DNA of 64,000 nt from Chlorocebus sabaeus (Eukaryota > Chordata > Mammalia > Primates > Cercopithecidae). Below are positions 34,620-46,817 of this stretch, in pieces. A program made the position numbers and the translations under genes. A model generated the notes under the pieces. That model had not been told where the DNA came from and made no database searches. It saw only the letters and a program-made list of their open reading frames with translations. The stretch covers positions 71,429,622-71,493,621 of the forward strand of contig NC_132925.1 in assembly GCF_047675955.1 (NCBI RefSeq). The letters are read 5' to 3'. Every line of letters begins with the position of its first letter. Position 1 is the first letter of the stretch.

Positions 34620-34624
34620 ATGAG

Positions 34625-35485
34625 CAAACAAAATTTAGCATACATAAACACTTGACAGCACTGAAAAAATAAATTCTCTTAATAAAAATGAAGCGATGTT
34701 TTAAAAACCATACAACTGAAGCTAAATAAACCTCACTATCTTTTAGCATTGACATTGGCTTCTCCAGAATAGAAAGGATTAGACTCATTTCAAATATAAA
34801 CAGCATGAGTATATTGATCATAGAAATTATCCAGAACTAAATTTTAAAATAAATTTATTTCTTCACATATTTATCATTAACATATATCACCTTTAAGATT
34901 CAAGTTTATGATAGTGTTTAGATGAAATATAATTTGAAAAGTTATAATGAATATGAATATGAACTACAAATATGAACTATTTCAACAATATAAACTATAA
35001 ATTGGAAATTTACCAAGGAATATAGTCGTGTGATACTGGGGGAACATCAAGAACATGAGGAACTAAAACTTATACATAGTTTTCTTACATTTAGAACATC
35101 TCTTGTTGAAGTACTGAAATATTCATGGCTATAATTCACCAGAAAAAAATTCCAAACACTTTTATTTAAAAATATTTGGGGTATACTTGACTTAGTTGAT
35201 ACTGGTAATTGAGAAGCCAAGACCTTTGCTTCTCAAAATTAAACAACAGCTACTTAAGATCTCCATTCCTACTAGAAAAAATAGTGAAGTCTATGGTTTG
35301 ATTATTGGTACAAGTAAGCTTTGAAAGTATCATAATTTGTTTTCCTGAAAAAAAGACAAGAAATGTTTACATAACATCTAATATATGAGTGTACTTGAAT
35401 CTTAAAAATTTACATATTCTACTATATTACTTCTAACAGTATGATTTATATAATTTTGTAGAGTAGCTTATGTGTTTCAATAATT
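34625..35485. other. No recognised repeat or gene
   Basis: Very AT-rich unassigned sequence between the THE1 element and an L1. Confidence 0.5.
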
Positions 35486-35497
35486 ATTGATAATTTA

Positions 35498-36884
35498 TTA
35501 TTATTATTATACTTTGAGTTCTAGGGTACATGTGCATAATGTGCAGGTTTGTTACATATGTATACTTGTGCCATGTTGGTGTGCTGCACCCATCAACTCG
35601 TCAGCACCCATCAACTCGTCATTTACATCAGGTATAACTCCCAATGCAATCCCTCTCCCCTCCCCCCTCCCCATGATAGGCCCCAGTGTGTGATGTTCCC
35701 CTTCCCAAGTCCAAGTGATCTCATTGTTCAGTTCCCACCTATGAGTGAGAACATGCAGTGTTTGGTTTTCTGTTCTTGTGATAGTTTGCTGAGAATGATG
35801 GTTTCCAGCTGCATCCATGTCCCTACAAAGGACACAAACTCATCCTTTTTTATGGCTGCATAGTATTCCATGGTGTATATGTGCCACATTTTCTTAATCC
35901 AGTCTGTCACTGATGGACATTTGGGTTGATTCCAAGTCTTTGCTATTGTGAATAGTGCCGTGATAAACATACGTGTGCATGTGTCTTTAGAGCAGCATGA
36001 TTTATAATCCTTTGGGTATATACCCAGTAATGGGATGGCTGGGTCATATGGTACATCTAGTTCTAGATCCCTGAGGAATCGCCATACTGTTTTCCATAAT
36101 GGTTGAACTAGTTTACAATCCCACCAACAGTGTAAAAGTGTTCCTATTTCTCCACATCCTCTCCAGCACCTGTTGTTTCCTGACTTTTTAATGATCGCCA
36201 TTCTAACTGGTGTGAGATGGTATCTCATTGTGGTTTTGATTTGCATTTCTCTGATGACCAGTGATGATGAGCATTTTTTCATGTGTCTGTTGGCTGTATG
36301 AATGTCTTCTTTTGAGAAATGTCTGCTCATATCCTTTGCCCACTTTTTGATGGGGTTGTTTGTTTTTTTCTTGTAAATTTGTTTGAGTTCTTTGTAGGTT
36401 CTGGATATCAGCCCTTTGTCAGATGAGTAGATTGCAAAAATTTTCTCCGATTCTGTAGGTTGCCTGTTCACTCTGATGGTAGTTTCTTTTGCTGTGCAGA
36501 AGCTCTTTAGTTTAATTAGATCCCATTTGTCAATTTTGGCTTTTGCTGCCGTTGCTTTTGGTGTTTTAGACATGAAGTCTTTGCCCATGCCTATGTCCTG
36601 AATGGTACTACCTAGGTTTTCCTCTAGGATTTTTATGGTATTAGGTCTAACATTTAAGTCTCTAATCCATCTTGAATTAATTTTCGTATAAGGAGTAAGG
36701 AAAGGATCTAGTTTCAGCTTTCTACTTATGGCTAGCCAATTTTCCCAGCACCATTTATTAAATAGGGAATCCTTTCCCCATTTCTTGTTTCTCTCAGGTT
36801 TGTCAAAGATCAGATGGCTGTAGATGTGTGGTATTATTTCTGAGGACTCTGTTCTGTTCCATTGGTCCATATCTCTGTTTTGGT
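35498..36884 (-). mobile_element. 5'-truncated primate L1
   Basis: About 1.39 kb of L1 3' end in reverse complement: a (TTA)n-type tail, 3' UTR and C-terminal ORF2. Truncation falls within 'ctctgttttggta'. Target duplication of 11/12: 'attgataattta' at 35486-35497 and 'attgataaatta' at 36885-36896. Its 3' UTR carries the same 18-bp tandem unit (35587-35604 and 35605-35622) as the 7.3-kb copy, so both belong to one primate L1 subfamily or to close ones. Confidence 0.95.
35728..36870 (-). pseudogene. L1 ORF2p C-terminal fragment, open for 380 codons
   Basis: This is the C-terminal 380 residues of ORF2p (about 1275 residues when complete), ending with the normal terminus 'TKHCMFSLIGGN'. The endonuclease and the reverse-transcriptase catalytic core lie upstream of the truncation and are missing. 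Visible are 'NKWCWENWLA', 'SRHFSKEDIHTANRHMKKC', the zinc-knuckle-like 'CWRGCGEIGTLLHCWWDC' and 'WNQPKCPSVTDWIKKMWHIY'. The frame begins at a Met that is internal to ORF2, so it has no natural start. The absence of stops over 380 codons marks this as a fairly young copy. No function is expected. Confidence 0.93.
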
Positions 36885-36939
36885 ATTGATAAATTAATCA
36901 TAAACTAACTTTGGAAATTTCCTCAAGAAATAGTTACCT

Positions 36940-37292
36940 TTTTCTAATTTGCACAAAAGTGCCATGTGGGCTGGCAGTAGTCTTTACTATTGGGGAAGCA
37001 AATTTCCTCCTTCCCACTGACATAAAAGAATATATAATCCCTGGAGCTGCTACAGCTACTATCCTGCCATATTAACACCAAGGAAGTGGAGTATGCAAAT
37101 GCAAGTGGAGTATGCAAAAATGCAAGAGAGAACCTAGGTTCTGGTGACATGATTTGAGGACTACGTTGAGACCCCTTTGAAGCCATCACTCCCATCTGTT
37201 CAACTCTGTGGGGCAATACATTTACTTATATTTTAGATCAAATAGTTTAGGTGGCAGTTTCTGCCACTGTCAACAAAATCCTAAATGATACA
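36940..37292 (+). mobile_element. MLT1-type LTR fragment
   Basis: 'ctggagctgctacagctact', 'gttctggtgacatgatttga' and the end 'cagtttctgccactgtcaac' plus 'aaatcctaaatgataca' match old MLT1 LTR ends. Confidence 0.65.
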
Positions 37293-37394
37293 AATCCTGA
37301 GAAAATTATTCATTCATGAATAGCTATTTCCAGCATCCAGATAGAAAAGTGCTAGTCAGGTAAATCTGTATTTGGGTCTCTCAGTGTAAATATT

Positions 37395-37560
37395 CTGGGC
37401 TTCTTCCTATATTTATGCCCAATGGCGAATTACATGGTTTTGTTATAGGATAGACATGGGTTAAATTTTCTCTTGGCTATTTATTAGTGCTGTGGCACAA
37501 AGTTTGTGTGAGTATTAAATGAGGTAAGAGGTATAATACCTTGGTTATTGTAGGTGTTAT
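37395..37560 (+). mobile_element. Possible MIR fragment
   Basis: 'gtgtgagtattaaatgaggt' and 'gttattgtaggtgttatact' resemble the MIR 3' half. Weak. Confidence 0.35.
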
Positions 37561-37669
37561 ACTAAGTGACAATAATTATTATAGCTTATGTCTTCCTTTT
37601 CCCTTCAAGGTACTAGATATCTTTGGGCATATTATAATTGATTATTATTTCACTTTTGTATTTTATAAT

Positions 37670-38070
37670 TCATTATTGTATTCAGAAAATATGCCTTGGA
37701 CACCTATTGTATGCTTCGTATGTTCTAGACTAAGGATCCAGTGGTAAAGAGAATAGACAAATTATTCACTTTTACAGAGCTTTCAAGGTTGTGGGATTCA
37801 GAGTACCAGGGGTGAGGTAAACCTTGAATTAGGAAGACTTTTGAGTTCAGATATAAGTGATGAGGAAGAATTAGCAATGTGCAGATCTGTGATGAGAGCA
37901 TTCCAGATCAAAGGTAAAGGTTCTGAAGCAGGAACCAGCTTGGCTTCTAGGGATGTGAAGCAACTTGTATAACAGTAACATACTGGAGAAGCAAGGTGAT
38001 AAAGATTGAAGCAGTAGGAAGGAAGAAGATCATTCAAGCTGCATAGGCTAAAATATTAAATTAAGATACT
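37670..38070 (-). mobile_element. L2 LINE 3' region
   Basis: 'gagcattccagatcaaaggt', 'ggttctgaagcaggaaccag' and 'aagcaacttgtataacag' follow the reverse complement of L2. The opening 'acacctattgtatgcttcgt' is its 3' end. Confidence 0.78.
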
Positions 38071-38111
38071 ATTCCAGTGAAATCAAAGCTTTCCAACCAC
38101 CTGCTACTTTT

Positions 38112-38150
38112 AGGTGAGTGAGTGAGTGAGTGTGTGTGTTTGCGTGTATG
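38112..38150. repeat. (GTGA)n/(GT)n simple repeat
   Basis: 'gtgagtgagtgagtgagtgt' followed by GT repeats. Confidence 0.9.
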
Positions 38151-39794
38151 AGATGGGACAAGCTATTCACTACTTTGTAATAGCATCTCTTTCTCTGTGT
38201 CATTGATAAGCATATGATCAAAATAAATGAGCATTATCTTCCTGATGAAATCATTTGATGAGAATGACAAATTTTCCATGCCAGTGTAAAGGAGGAGGAT
38301 GATGAAAACAACCTCACTATTGTTGACTATAAAGTGCATCATGTAGTTTTACATGAACAAACTAGTAAATAAGAAGCCTTTTCTTTGTGGCTTCAGTGGT
38401 GCAGTTGGCTAGCATGTATGTGGTACTTGTGAGAAACTTTTGTCCCTCTGAATTGTTTGTTATAAAGGCATCAACTTACTAAGTCATCTATTCTGGGTAA
38501 TAGATCTGTACAGGAGATAGCAAATTCACTAAGACAGGTAGGAGGGAGTATAGAGAAGCAACAGTAGTAGCAAAAGTATTTCTAATTTATTATAACATGA
38601 ATACAAATAACTCTTTTTCATAAAACTAAAATAAAAGAGCAATAGCTTAGAGTATGACCATTCCAGGGGTGATAGCATTTTAATGAAAACAGAATGCAAC
38701 AGATAAAGTGAAATTTTGGATGTCAAGCAGTGTATATGAGACAATTACCTTCGGTATAAAGCCTTCGGGGGGCCTCTGAATTCATATAATATTATTGTTT
38801 ATAAATCACAGGTTTTTAGCACGTGAATGCTCCATCATTTTGAGGCTCCTTTTCAAATTAGGAAGTAATATTTTCATTATGTCACCCAATTTTTACTATG
38901 CTTGGCATTCTGGGGAGTGATTACACATATTCATTCAACACTTGGCAATAGTAAAAATGAGCGTTTTTTTCTTTAAAATATATAATAATTTTAGAACACT
39001 CAAGAAGGCTAAAACAGTCATATTAGAAACCAATGAGGTAACAAGGGCAATTGTGAGCCTCTTGCATGCTGATTAGCCACTTCTTATGCATCTTTACATA
39101 TAACTAACCCTGACCTCAGCTCACCTTCTCACATGGAGCTCACACCTCATTATGTCTTTCTAGTTCTTGGAACCCACCTTCTCATGAATACTTAAACTCT
39201 CCAGATAAAACTAATATGCTAAATCAAGAAAGGAGTCTGGAGTACTTTAAATCTCCAGTTTTTTCAAGTGCCTTGCCCTGTGCAGCTAAATGAAAGTAAC
39301 AATCACATAGTAGAGATAAAATACAAATATTGTTTCAGAAAAAAAGTAGAGGCAAATCTCCAATAAAATCACAAATAAGAACTGGACAAAGCCATATATC
39401 CAGTAAGTTTGAAAAAATAACATGTCGTATTACTTATGTATGTAGTTAAGTAGCTAAGTGTTACTGATGAATGTAGATGCTACTGATCCAAATATCAGAT
39501 TGCTGGATGTGTAGAATTTGGAGTTAGTCTGATTTATATACTTGGTGATTACTTTACCTATAAGACCACTCTAGACTGGCAATGGGATGCTACAACAAAT
39601 ATATTTGAACTATCTCTTTCTCATTTTGAATCCCAAGGTTGAGCAAATGATTCTTATTTAAGCTAACCAAAGAATTCCCAACTTTTGAAAAATGAGGTAC
39701 AAATAAACATTCTAAGTAATGTTTTTCATCATTGTATTATAAAATGGACTTTGGTCTTAGAAAATGTGGAATGAGAAATAATAGCTAAATTTAG
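38151..39794. other. 1.6 kb with no recognised repeat
   Basis: Unassigned AT-rich sequence. No exon-like feature seen. Confidence 0.45.
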
Positions 39795-39975
39795 TGATGG
39801 TGATTAGGCACACTGCTATGTGCTAGGGCAATGTATTAAATTCTTAACACATATTATCCCAATAATACTATCATTATTCACACCTTATTGATGAAGAAAC
39901 AGAAGCTAATAGTAGCTACATGGATTTCCCGAGTCATATGGTGGATCTGATATTTGACTAGTCCTTGCTGGAGCC
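39795..39975 (-). mobile_element. MIR SINE fragment
   Basis: 'ctgctatgtgctagggcaat', 'acatattatcccaataatac' and 'cttattgatgaagaaacaga' match reverse-complement MIR. Confidence 0.7.
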
Positions 39976-40964
39976 AAAGATCATGTTCAAAACCACGACA
40001 GGTTTTAATGTTTTGAAATGTTAGTAAAAGTTTATAGAAAAGAAATGTAGGTATTTGTCAGAAAATCATCAGAAATATGAGAATTAAGCTATAATTGGTC
40101 TCGGGGGAAGCATGGGATGAGGCTATTACAGGAATGTGGACACTCTAGAGAAAGATTCACCCATGCTCCTGTGTAGGGGAGATTCAGCACCAAGGATAGC
40201 AACCTAGGTGGCTTACCCACAGGAGACCACAACTCAGTCCAAAGACCCAGAGACAAATGACTCTGTGGTTGGGACAGATTTTTACATAATGTAGTTCCAG
40301 AGACAAGCTTTAGCTCCTCTGAGATCTATATCCGTCCAGGGGGTGGAGGGGGAGGGGACACTCAACAGATTTGTATAAGACCAAATTGAAACTGTTCAGT
40401 CAAAATCTATTTTTGACAGCATGTAAATTTAAACACATACACACAAACACAAACACAACTGTATATTTGAGTTTAAAAAGAATATTTCTGAATATGTGAA
40501 AACTAAACTCAGGCAAACCCTCTAGGGTAGCATGCAAGCCTTAGATGTTTCAAAGTTAATAACAACCTGATAATTACTGTCACTTAATTAAATTTTTGCA
40601 AGGTCAAACCCAAAGAGAGACGTGTTATTTCCCCTTACACACTTATCCCACTGCAAAAACATCCCACCCAGTAAAGAGGAGATACAAAGCTATACTGTAA
40701 TAAAAGTTAAAAGAAATACAACTACCTGGGTAAAGACCATGAAGGTCACACACTAGACAATTATCAGGTAGCATTTAACCAACTCTAGTATTCTCCTAAC
40801 ACCTGGTCTTCGTTTTGGAATCTGAAGCTCCCTTGTTTGTATTTTCTCTGCAACAACATTTTCAAATATCTAGCCCTTGCATGAAGTCATGGTTTTGTAT
40901 TTTTTCCTCCTCTCTGTTTTCAATCACCAAAGGGTTTTCATTAGTAACTTATTCCAATTCATTG
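39976..40964. other. No recognised repeat; G-rich tract at 40338-40357
   Basis: Unassigned. The G-rich tract holds three G-runs of four or five bases within 20 bp. (CA)-rich text lies near 40436-40458. Confidence 0.45.
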
Positions 40965-41200
40965 TTTTCAAACATTTTAAATCTATGCCTCACCACACAA
41001 GGTATTATTCTAGGTGCTGTATTTGCTCATGTAATACTTACAGCTGCCTTGTAGTATTATTATTTCCATTTTACATGAAGAAAATGAGGTGTGGAATCAC
41101 CACATAATGTGCCATAGTTCACACAGCTAGGAAGTGGTGGAGCAGGGTGTGAACTAGCTTTTTGGCTCTTAAGTTTTTGTCCTTAACAACCTCACTGATG
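40965..41200 (-). mobile_element. MIR SINE
   Basis: 'aaggtattattctaggtgct', 'ctcatgtaatacttacagct', 'tttccattttacatgaagaa' and 'cacacagctaggaagtggtg' give a clear reverse-complement MIR. Confidence 0.85.
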
Positions 41201-41439
41201 GCTCTCAATATTCGTATTACATATCCTTTTCCCTTGGTGATACTTGAAAACTCACTAGAGGTATAAGGCACTTTCTTTCCATCCCCTCACCCCCACCCCA
41301 CTGGAGAATCTTTTAATTATTTACTCTAGCTATGAAATTTATTAGTGTATCCCTACAATTCTCAGAGATCTAAAGAGATCTAAAGTGATTACTACTCTAG
41401 AAAATTACATTTCAAGGAATTCTCCCTTACCCTAAGTCT

Positions 41440-41905
41440 TTATAGGTTGAATTGTGTCTCCCCAAAGATAAATTGAAGTCCTAACCCCTAGTGTGTGTGT
41501 GTGTGTGTGTGTATACACACACACATATATATATATATACACACATCTATATATGAAATAGTTTTATTAAAGATATAATCATATTAAGATGAGGTCATTA
41601 GGGTGAGCTGTAATCCAATATGACTGGTGGCTTTATAAGAAGAAAACATCAGGAAAAAAATACATGGGAAAAACACCATGTGACAACAGAGTCAGAAACT
41701 AGAGTTATGCGCCAGAAAGCCAAGGAATAATGAGGATTGGTGAGGCTAGAAAGAGACAGGGAAGGATGCTACCCAGAGACACTGCAGACCCATTGATTTT
41801 AGATTTCCAGCTTCTAGAACTTAAAGAGAGTAGATTTTTATTGTGTTAAGCCACCCAATCTGTGGTACTTAGTTTTGGCCATCCTAGGGAAATAATACAT
41901 TATTT
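41440..41905 (+). mobile_element. MLT1A-type MaLR solo LTR
   Basis: 'ataggttgaattgtgtctcc', 'gaagtcctaacccctagt', 'attaagatgaggtcattagg', 'ccaatatgactggtggcttt' and 'aagccacccaatctgtggta' trace the LTR from end to end. A microsatellite has expanded in its 5' third. Confidence 0.9.
41491..41556. repeat. (GT)n-(AC)n-(TA)n compound microsatellite, self-complementary
   Basis: About ten GT units meet AC units around a central 'gtatac', making an inverted repeat that can fold. A TA run and a further CA run follow. Confidence 0.93.
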
Positions 41906-43454
41906 CATATTCTATTTTTACTACAGTTTGCAGGAGAGGTAAAATGGAGCTATCCTGATAAAAAATAGCTACTATGGGGTCTATTGGGGTGACTTTTTGC
42001 CTGACCCACTAAAACACAAACGAAAACTGAAAACACCCAACTAAACAACTATATAAACCTTCTTTGGACAACATTTTCCTTGATAACTTCACTGTTACTT
42101 CCTCTTACCAACTGACCAAATAATTAACTAGCATCAAGAAGAATTTGCTTATTTCTCCATTTTAAAACTCTGACCTTGCCAAATCGTTCTTTAACTTCTC
42201 TAAGTAATTAAGTATTTTTTTATTATATTTCAGTGACTGTTTGAAAATAATAGCCTGGAACAATGGTAAAGAATTTATCTCACTTCCTGGGTACCATAGG
42301 AATGGTTATCACTTATTAGTACAACTCCTGGGAATAAAATAACATCTGCAAATTTTATGAGCATCTCAATATCTCAAGGTGGGAGGTGGGCACAGAACAT
42401 GATACAGATTCAAATCACACCCCTCATTTAGATTATTTAGAAAAATTTTCCATACTGAAAAATATAGCCATACTAGAAAGGTAATATGATAGCCAGAAAG
42501 ACCTTTTGCTAGGTTCAAATATAAAGAAAATTTTACAAAGAAGGTTTCTCACTGTGCTTACAAATTTGCTTGTATTAACCTGGGCTTTAACAAATAAAAC
42601 CCTGTAGTATTTTGAATTTTGGATGGTTTCTTCTGTATGCAACCTTCTCCTTTACATTTTTTCATATCAGGCATATATCATTTAAATCACACAGCTATTG
42701 TGTATTTTCTATTTTAATATGAATAGGATGAAAATATGTTTAGAATACTTTCACAAGCTTTTAGACACCTTCATTTTCCCACATTTAAATATCCAATTTC
42801 AGATTTCTATCATTTTCAAATAGCCCTGCCTTACTCTTTGTGGGTAAAACTACTCCTATACACTTCAATTTCCACGAATGTAATGTCCACCTTTGTTAAG
42901 CAAGCACTGTATGGTGGGTGCAGTACTAATATTTGAAATTCTAGTGAGTATATTTCCAGCATAACACAAGTAAATAAAAAGCTTTTATTTTTCTCTTAAT
43001 TTTTTTTTTAATAAGGGAGAGGGCTGTGGTTTCCTGACTGCTTTTCAAATACATGTCAGCAAACCAGTGGCTTCTTTTAAGAAATCTGTCTCTTTGTGAC
43101 ATACTTTTAATCTTTCAAAAGAATTTTTACAATGAGGACAATTGGACCAAAAGTCATTGTTTTGTTTCCTCTTTAGGCAGAGTAAATGGCTAATTTTTGA
43201 AGTGTTATGTTAGGGTCAACCAAAAGTTCCCCCTTTGTAAAATCTCTCTTTATCAGTATGTCATCATTTGGAAGGATCTTTATATATCTATAAATTCGGT
43301 TAAAAGCAATGTGGTTCTAGAAGCCTCCTGCTAGAAGACAAACGTTTGTCCTTGACAGGATAACATGGAAATCTAGAAATATTTATCTGTGTAGCTTTTT
43401 ATACAGTAAAAGTACTTTCATTCATGACATCTCATTGATTTCTCACAATAATGC
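41906..43454. other. 1.5 kb with no recognised repeat
   Basis: Unassigned AT-rich sequence. Short frames at 42433-42642 and 42736-42936 carry no known motif. Confidence 0.45.
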
Positions 43455-43690
43455 TGATAATAGAAGTGGGTCATGTTTATTGAGCATTTTTTATGTACCA
43501 AGCACCTTGACATATACTTCTTTGAAAAAAACATGTAGTCATCACAACAATCCTATGAGGTAGATTACTAGTATTTTTCCCGTTTAAAAAATGAGAAAAC
43601 TGAGATGCAGAAGTTTAAGTAGTTTGGCTAAGGTCACACAGGGACAATTAGTAGTAAAACTTGCACAGAACCTGGGTATTTTGGCACTAG
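43455..43690 (-). mobile_element. MIR SINE
   Basis: 'tttattgagcattttttatg', 'acaacaatcctatgaggtag' and 'ctaaggtcacacagggacaa' match reverse-complement MIR. Confidence 0.88.
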
Positions 43691-43699
43691 AGCCCTTAT

Positions 43700-43860
43700 T
43701 TTGAACTTCATTTTATAATTAGCTCTATTTTATCAATGCATAAACTGAGGCTTAGGGAAAATGATTTCCTTGCTGGTTTGTATAGTTAGCAAATGTCCAA
43801 GTGGGGATGAACATTCTGGTCTCCCATACTTCTGGCCAGGTGGTCTTTCCTGTAGGAGAG
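43700..43860 (-). mobile_element. Second MIR fragment
   Basis: 'attttatcaatgcataaact' with 'gaggcttagggaaaatgatt' matches the MIR core in reverse complement. Confidence 0.6.
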
Positions 43861-43884
43861 ACTGCTTCCTGTTTCCCAGTCATC

Positions 43885-44040
43885 CACAGGTGTTTAGTTA
43901 GCACCTTCTACACTAGACATAGTCCTAGATGCTGAGGATACAACAATGGGAAAAACAAGGACTCTGTTCACTTGGAACTTTTATGAATAACAGAACAAAG
44001 ATTCAAAATTAAAAAAAGAAAGATTAACAAGGAAAGAAAA
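43885..44040 (-). mobile_element. L2 LINE 3' fragment
   Basis: 'agcaccttctacactagaca', 'ctagatgctgaggatacaac' and 'aaggactctgttcacttgga' are reverse-complement L2 text. Confidence 0.7.
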
Positions 44041-44100
44041 GGGCAACGGATAAGTAGCTGGGAGAGTACATTGCCATTACCAGTTATTAGCATATGAACT

Positions 44101-44222
44101 GTTTATTTTTCAGAGTAGCTTAGCTGTCTTTTGGAAATGCTCTGTATGAAGAGATCATAATAAATTCTAATGGGAGAGACCAAAAGCATTCTCTGAGTGT
44201 GAAGTGCCATTCTGGACACGTG
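44101..44222 (+). repeat. 122-bp segment duplicated at 46818-46939 (copy A)
   Basis: Runs from 'gtttatttttcagagtagct' to 'tctggacacgtg'. The second copy lies inside the MST provirus in the same orientation. The copies align without gaps, with about ten differences. This copy lies in sequence I cannot assign to any repeat, so it is probably the source. Confidence 0.93.
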
Positions 44223-45079
44223 TATGGTGTTTAATACATAAGAGATGGTCAGTAAATAGTCACTGAATTTAACTGCCTTTCTCGGGAATTCTTGGAGTTT
44301 CTAAAGCAGTTAGAGGTCACTGGACTGGCCTGGAAAGAAACACCTCTCTATCTCTAGTAGTTTTATTTAATGAATTAAGATTTAATGTAATTATTACTTT
44401 GTAATGTAATTACTACTTTGGCCTTCCAAATTACAACTACAACTATTTCTCTCTTCCTAAATGAGGGCAAAAGAAAACACCTGATCTTCTGTAGTGATTA
44501 TTTTATCAAATATTTATAAAATATTTCATCATTTTATCAGAAGATAAAATAACATGATATAAAAATGAGTAATTAATAGAAAAAGAACTAGGATAAAATG
44601 AACTAAGAATAAAAAGCTGAACAAATCTTCCAATGAACTAAGAATACAAATATAAACTAAGAACATAAAACTGAATAAATTTACCAAAACAAAATAGATT
44701 TCCAAAATACGTACATTCAATCAATGCTATCGTTCTGAAACACAATCTTTCAACTTGGTCTAGACAGTTAAATGATGTTCTTTCTTGCTTTCCCACATAA
44801 GCACCAGTTGTCAGTCATCTGATAGACTTCTGACAGTTTTTAGAGTATTGGCTGAGTCTCCAATGCTAGTTTTTAACTCAGTTATGACCCCATTGTCTTA
44901 AATAGTTCAGATGCTCTTCTCTTTGACTTAAAAATTCCATCTTTTTCATGTTTCATTAAATATTTTTTAAATATTGTTTTTTTAAAACCATGCAAATGTA
45001 TTACCTTTAGAAAAGGTGCTAAACATTTTGTTTAGTGGTTGCATGAATCTGTACATGTGATAAAATTCTATAGACCTAT
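44223..45079. other. Unassigned AT-rich sequence with an imperfect local duplication
   Basis: Near 44595-44690 the phrase 'aatgaactaagaata' recurs, giving two or three diverged copies of a 35-50 bp unit. 44225-44265 may be the end of an L2 ('aatacataagagatggtcag'). Confidence 0.45.
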
Positions 45080-45447
45080 TGTATTTGTCTGTTCTCATAT
45101 TGCTATAAAGAACTACCTGAGACTGGGTAATTTATAAAGGAAAGAGGTTTCACTGACTCACAATTCAGCATGGCTGGGGAGACCTCAAGAAACTTACAAT
45201 CATGGTGGAAGGGCAAGCAAGGCACCCTTTTCACAAGATGGCAGGAAGGGAAATGAATGCAGGAGGAACCAGAAAACTCTTAAAAACCGTCAGATCTTAT
45301 GAGAACTCACAATCTCAAGAACAGCATAGGGGAAACTGCAGGCATGATTCAATTACCTCTACCTGTCCTCTCCCTTGACACGTGGGGATTATGGGGATTA
45401 CAATTCAAGATGAGATCTTGGGTTGGGGACACAGCCAAACCATAGAA
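45080..45447 (-). repeat. MST 3' LTR
   Basis: About 368 bp in reverse complement, from 'tgtatttgtctgttctcata' to 'cacagccaaaccata'. The adjoining internal text 'ttctgcccctggc' matches the 3' edge of the THE1 internal region. Confidence 0.88.
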
Positions 45448-46817
45448 TTCTGCCCCTGGCCCCTCTCAGATCTCATGTCCTCACATTTCAAAACCAATCA
45501 TGCCTTCCCAACAGTCCCCCAAAGTCTTACTTCATTCCAGCATTAACCCAAAAGTCCAAGTCCAAAGCCTCATCTGAGACAAAGCAAGTCTTCCTTCCAC
45601 CTAGGAACCTGTAAAATCAAAAGCCGTTTAGTTCCTGCCAAGATACAATGGGGGTAGAGGCATTGGGTAAATGTTCTTGTTCCAGTTTTTCTCACATTTG
45701 GCTAATGTGAGAAATTAGCCAAAACAAAGGGGCTACAGGTTCCATGCCAGTCTGAAATCCACCTGGGTAGTCATTAAATATTAAAGGTCCAAAATGATCT
45801 CCTTTGACTCCATCTCTCACATCCAGGTCATGCTTATACAAGAGGTGGGCTCCTACAGCCTCAGGCAGCTCTGTCCCTGTGGCTTTGTAAGGTAAAGTCC
45901 CCCTCCCAGCTGCTTTCATGGGCTAGCATTCAGTACCTATGGCTTTCCCAGGTGCATGGTGTAAGCTATCAGTGAATCTATCATTCTGGGTTCTAGAGGA
46001 TGGTGGCCCTCTTCCCTTAGCTCCACTAAACAGTGCCCCAGTAGGGACTCCAAGCAGGGGCTCCCATCCCACATTTCCCGTCCACACTGCCTTAGCAGAG
46101 GTTCTCTATAAGGGTTCTGCCCCTGCAGCAAACTTCCCCTGGACATTTAGGCAGTTCCATACATCTTCTGAAATCTGGGCAGAGGTTTCCAAACCTCAAG
46201 TCTTGACTTTTGTGCATCTACAAGCCCAACAACACATGTAAGCCACCAAGGCTTATGACTTGTACCCTCAGAAGCAGTGGCCTGAGCTGTATATTGGCCC
46301 CTTTTAGCCACAGCTGGGATGCAGGGCACCAAGTCCCAAGACTGCACAATGCAGCAAAGCCCTAGACCTGGTCCACAAAAGTATTTTTCCCTCCTAGGCC
46401 TCTGGGCCTGTAATGGGAGGGACATCCATGAAGACCGCTGACATGGCCTGGAGACATTTTCTCCATTGTTTTGGTGATTAACATTTGACTCCTGGTTACT
46501 TATGCAAATTTCTACAGTCAGCTTGAATTTCTCCTCAGAAAAAGGGTTTTTCCTTTCTATTGCATTGTCAGATTGCAAATTTTCCAAACTTTTATGTTCT
46601 GCCTCCCTTTTAAATGTTAGTTCCAATTCCAAACCCTCTCTTTGTGGATATGTAAAACTGAGCACCTAAGTCACTTCTTGAACTGTTGGCTGCTTAGAAA
46701 TTTCTTCTGCTAGATACCTTAAGTCATCTCTCTCAAGTTCAAAGTTCACAGATCTCTAGAGCAGGGGCAAAATGCTGCCCGTCTCTTTGCTAAAACATAG
46801 CAAGAGCTATTTATCTT

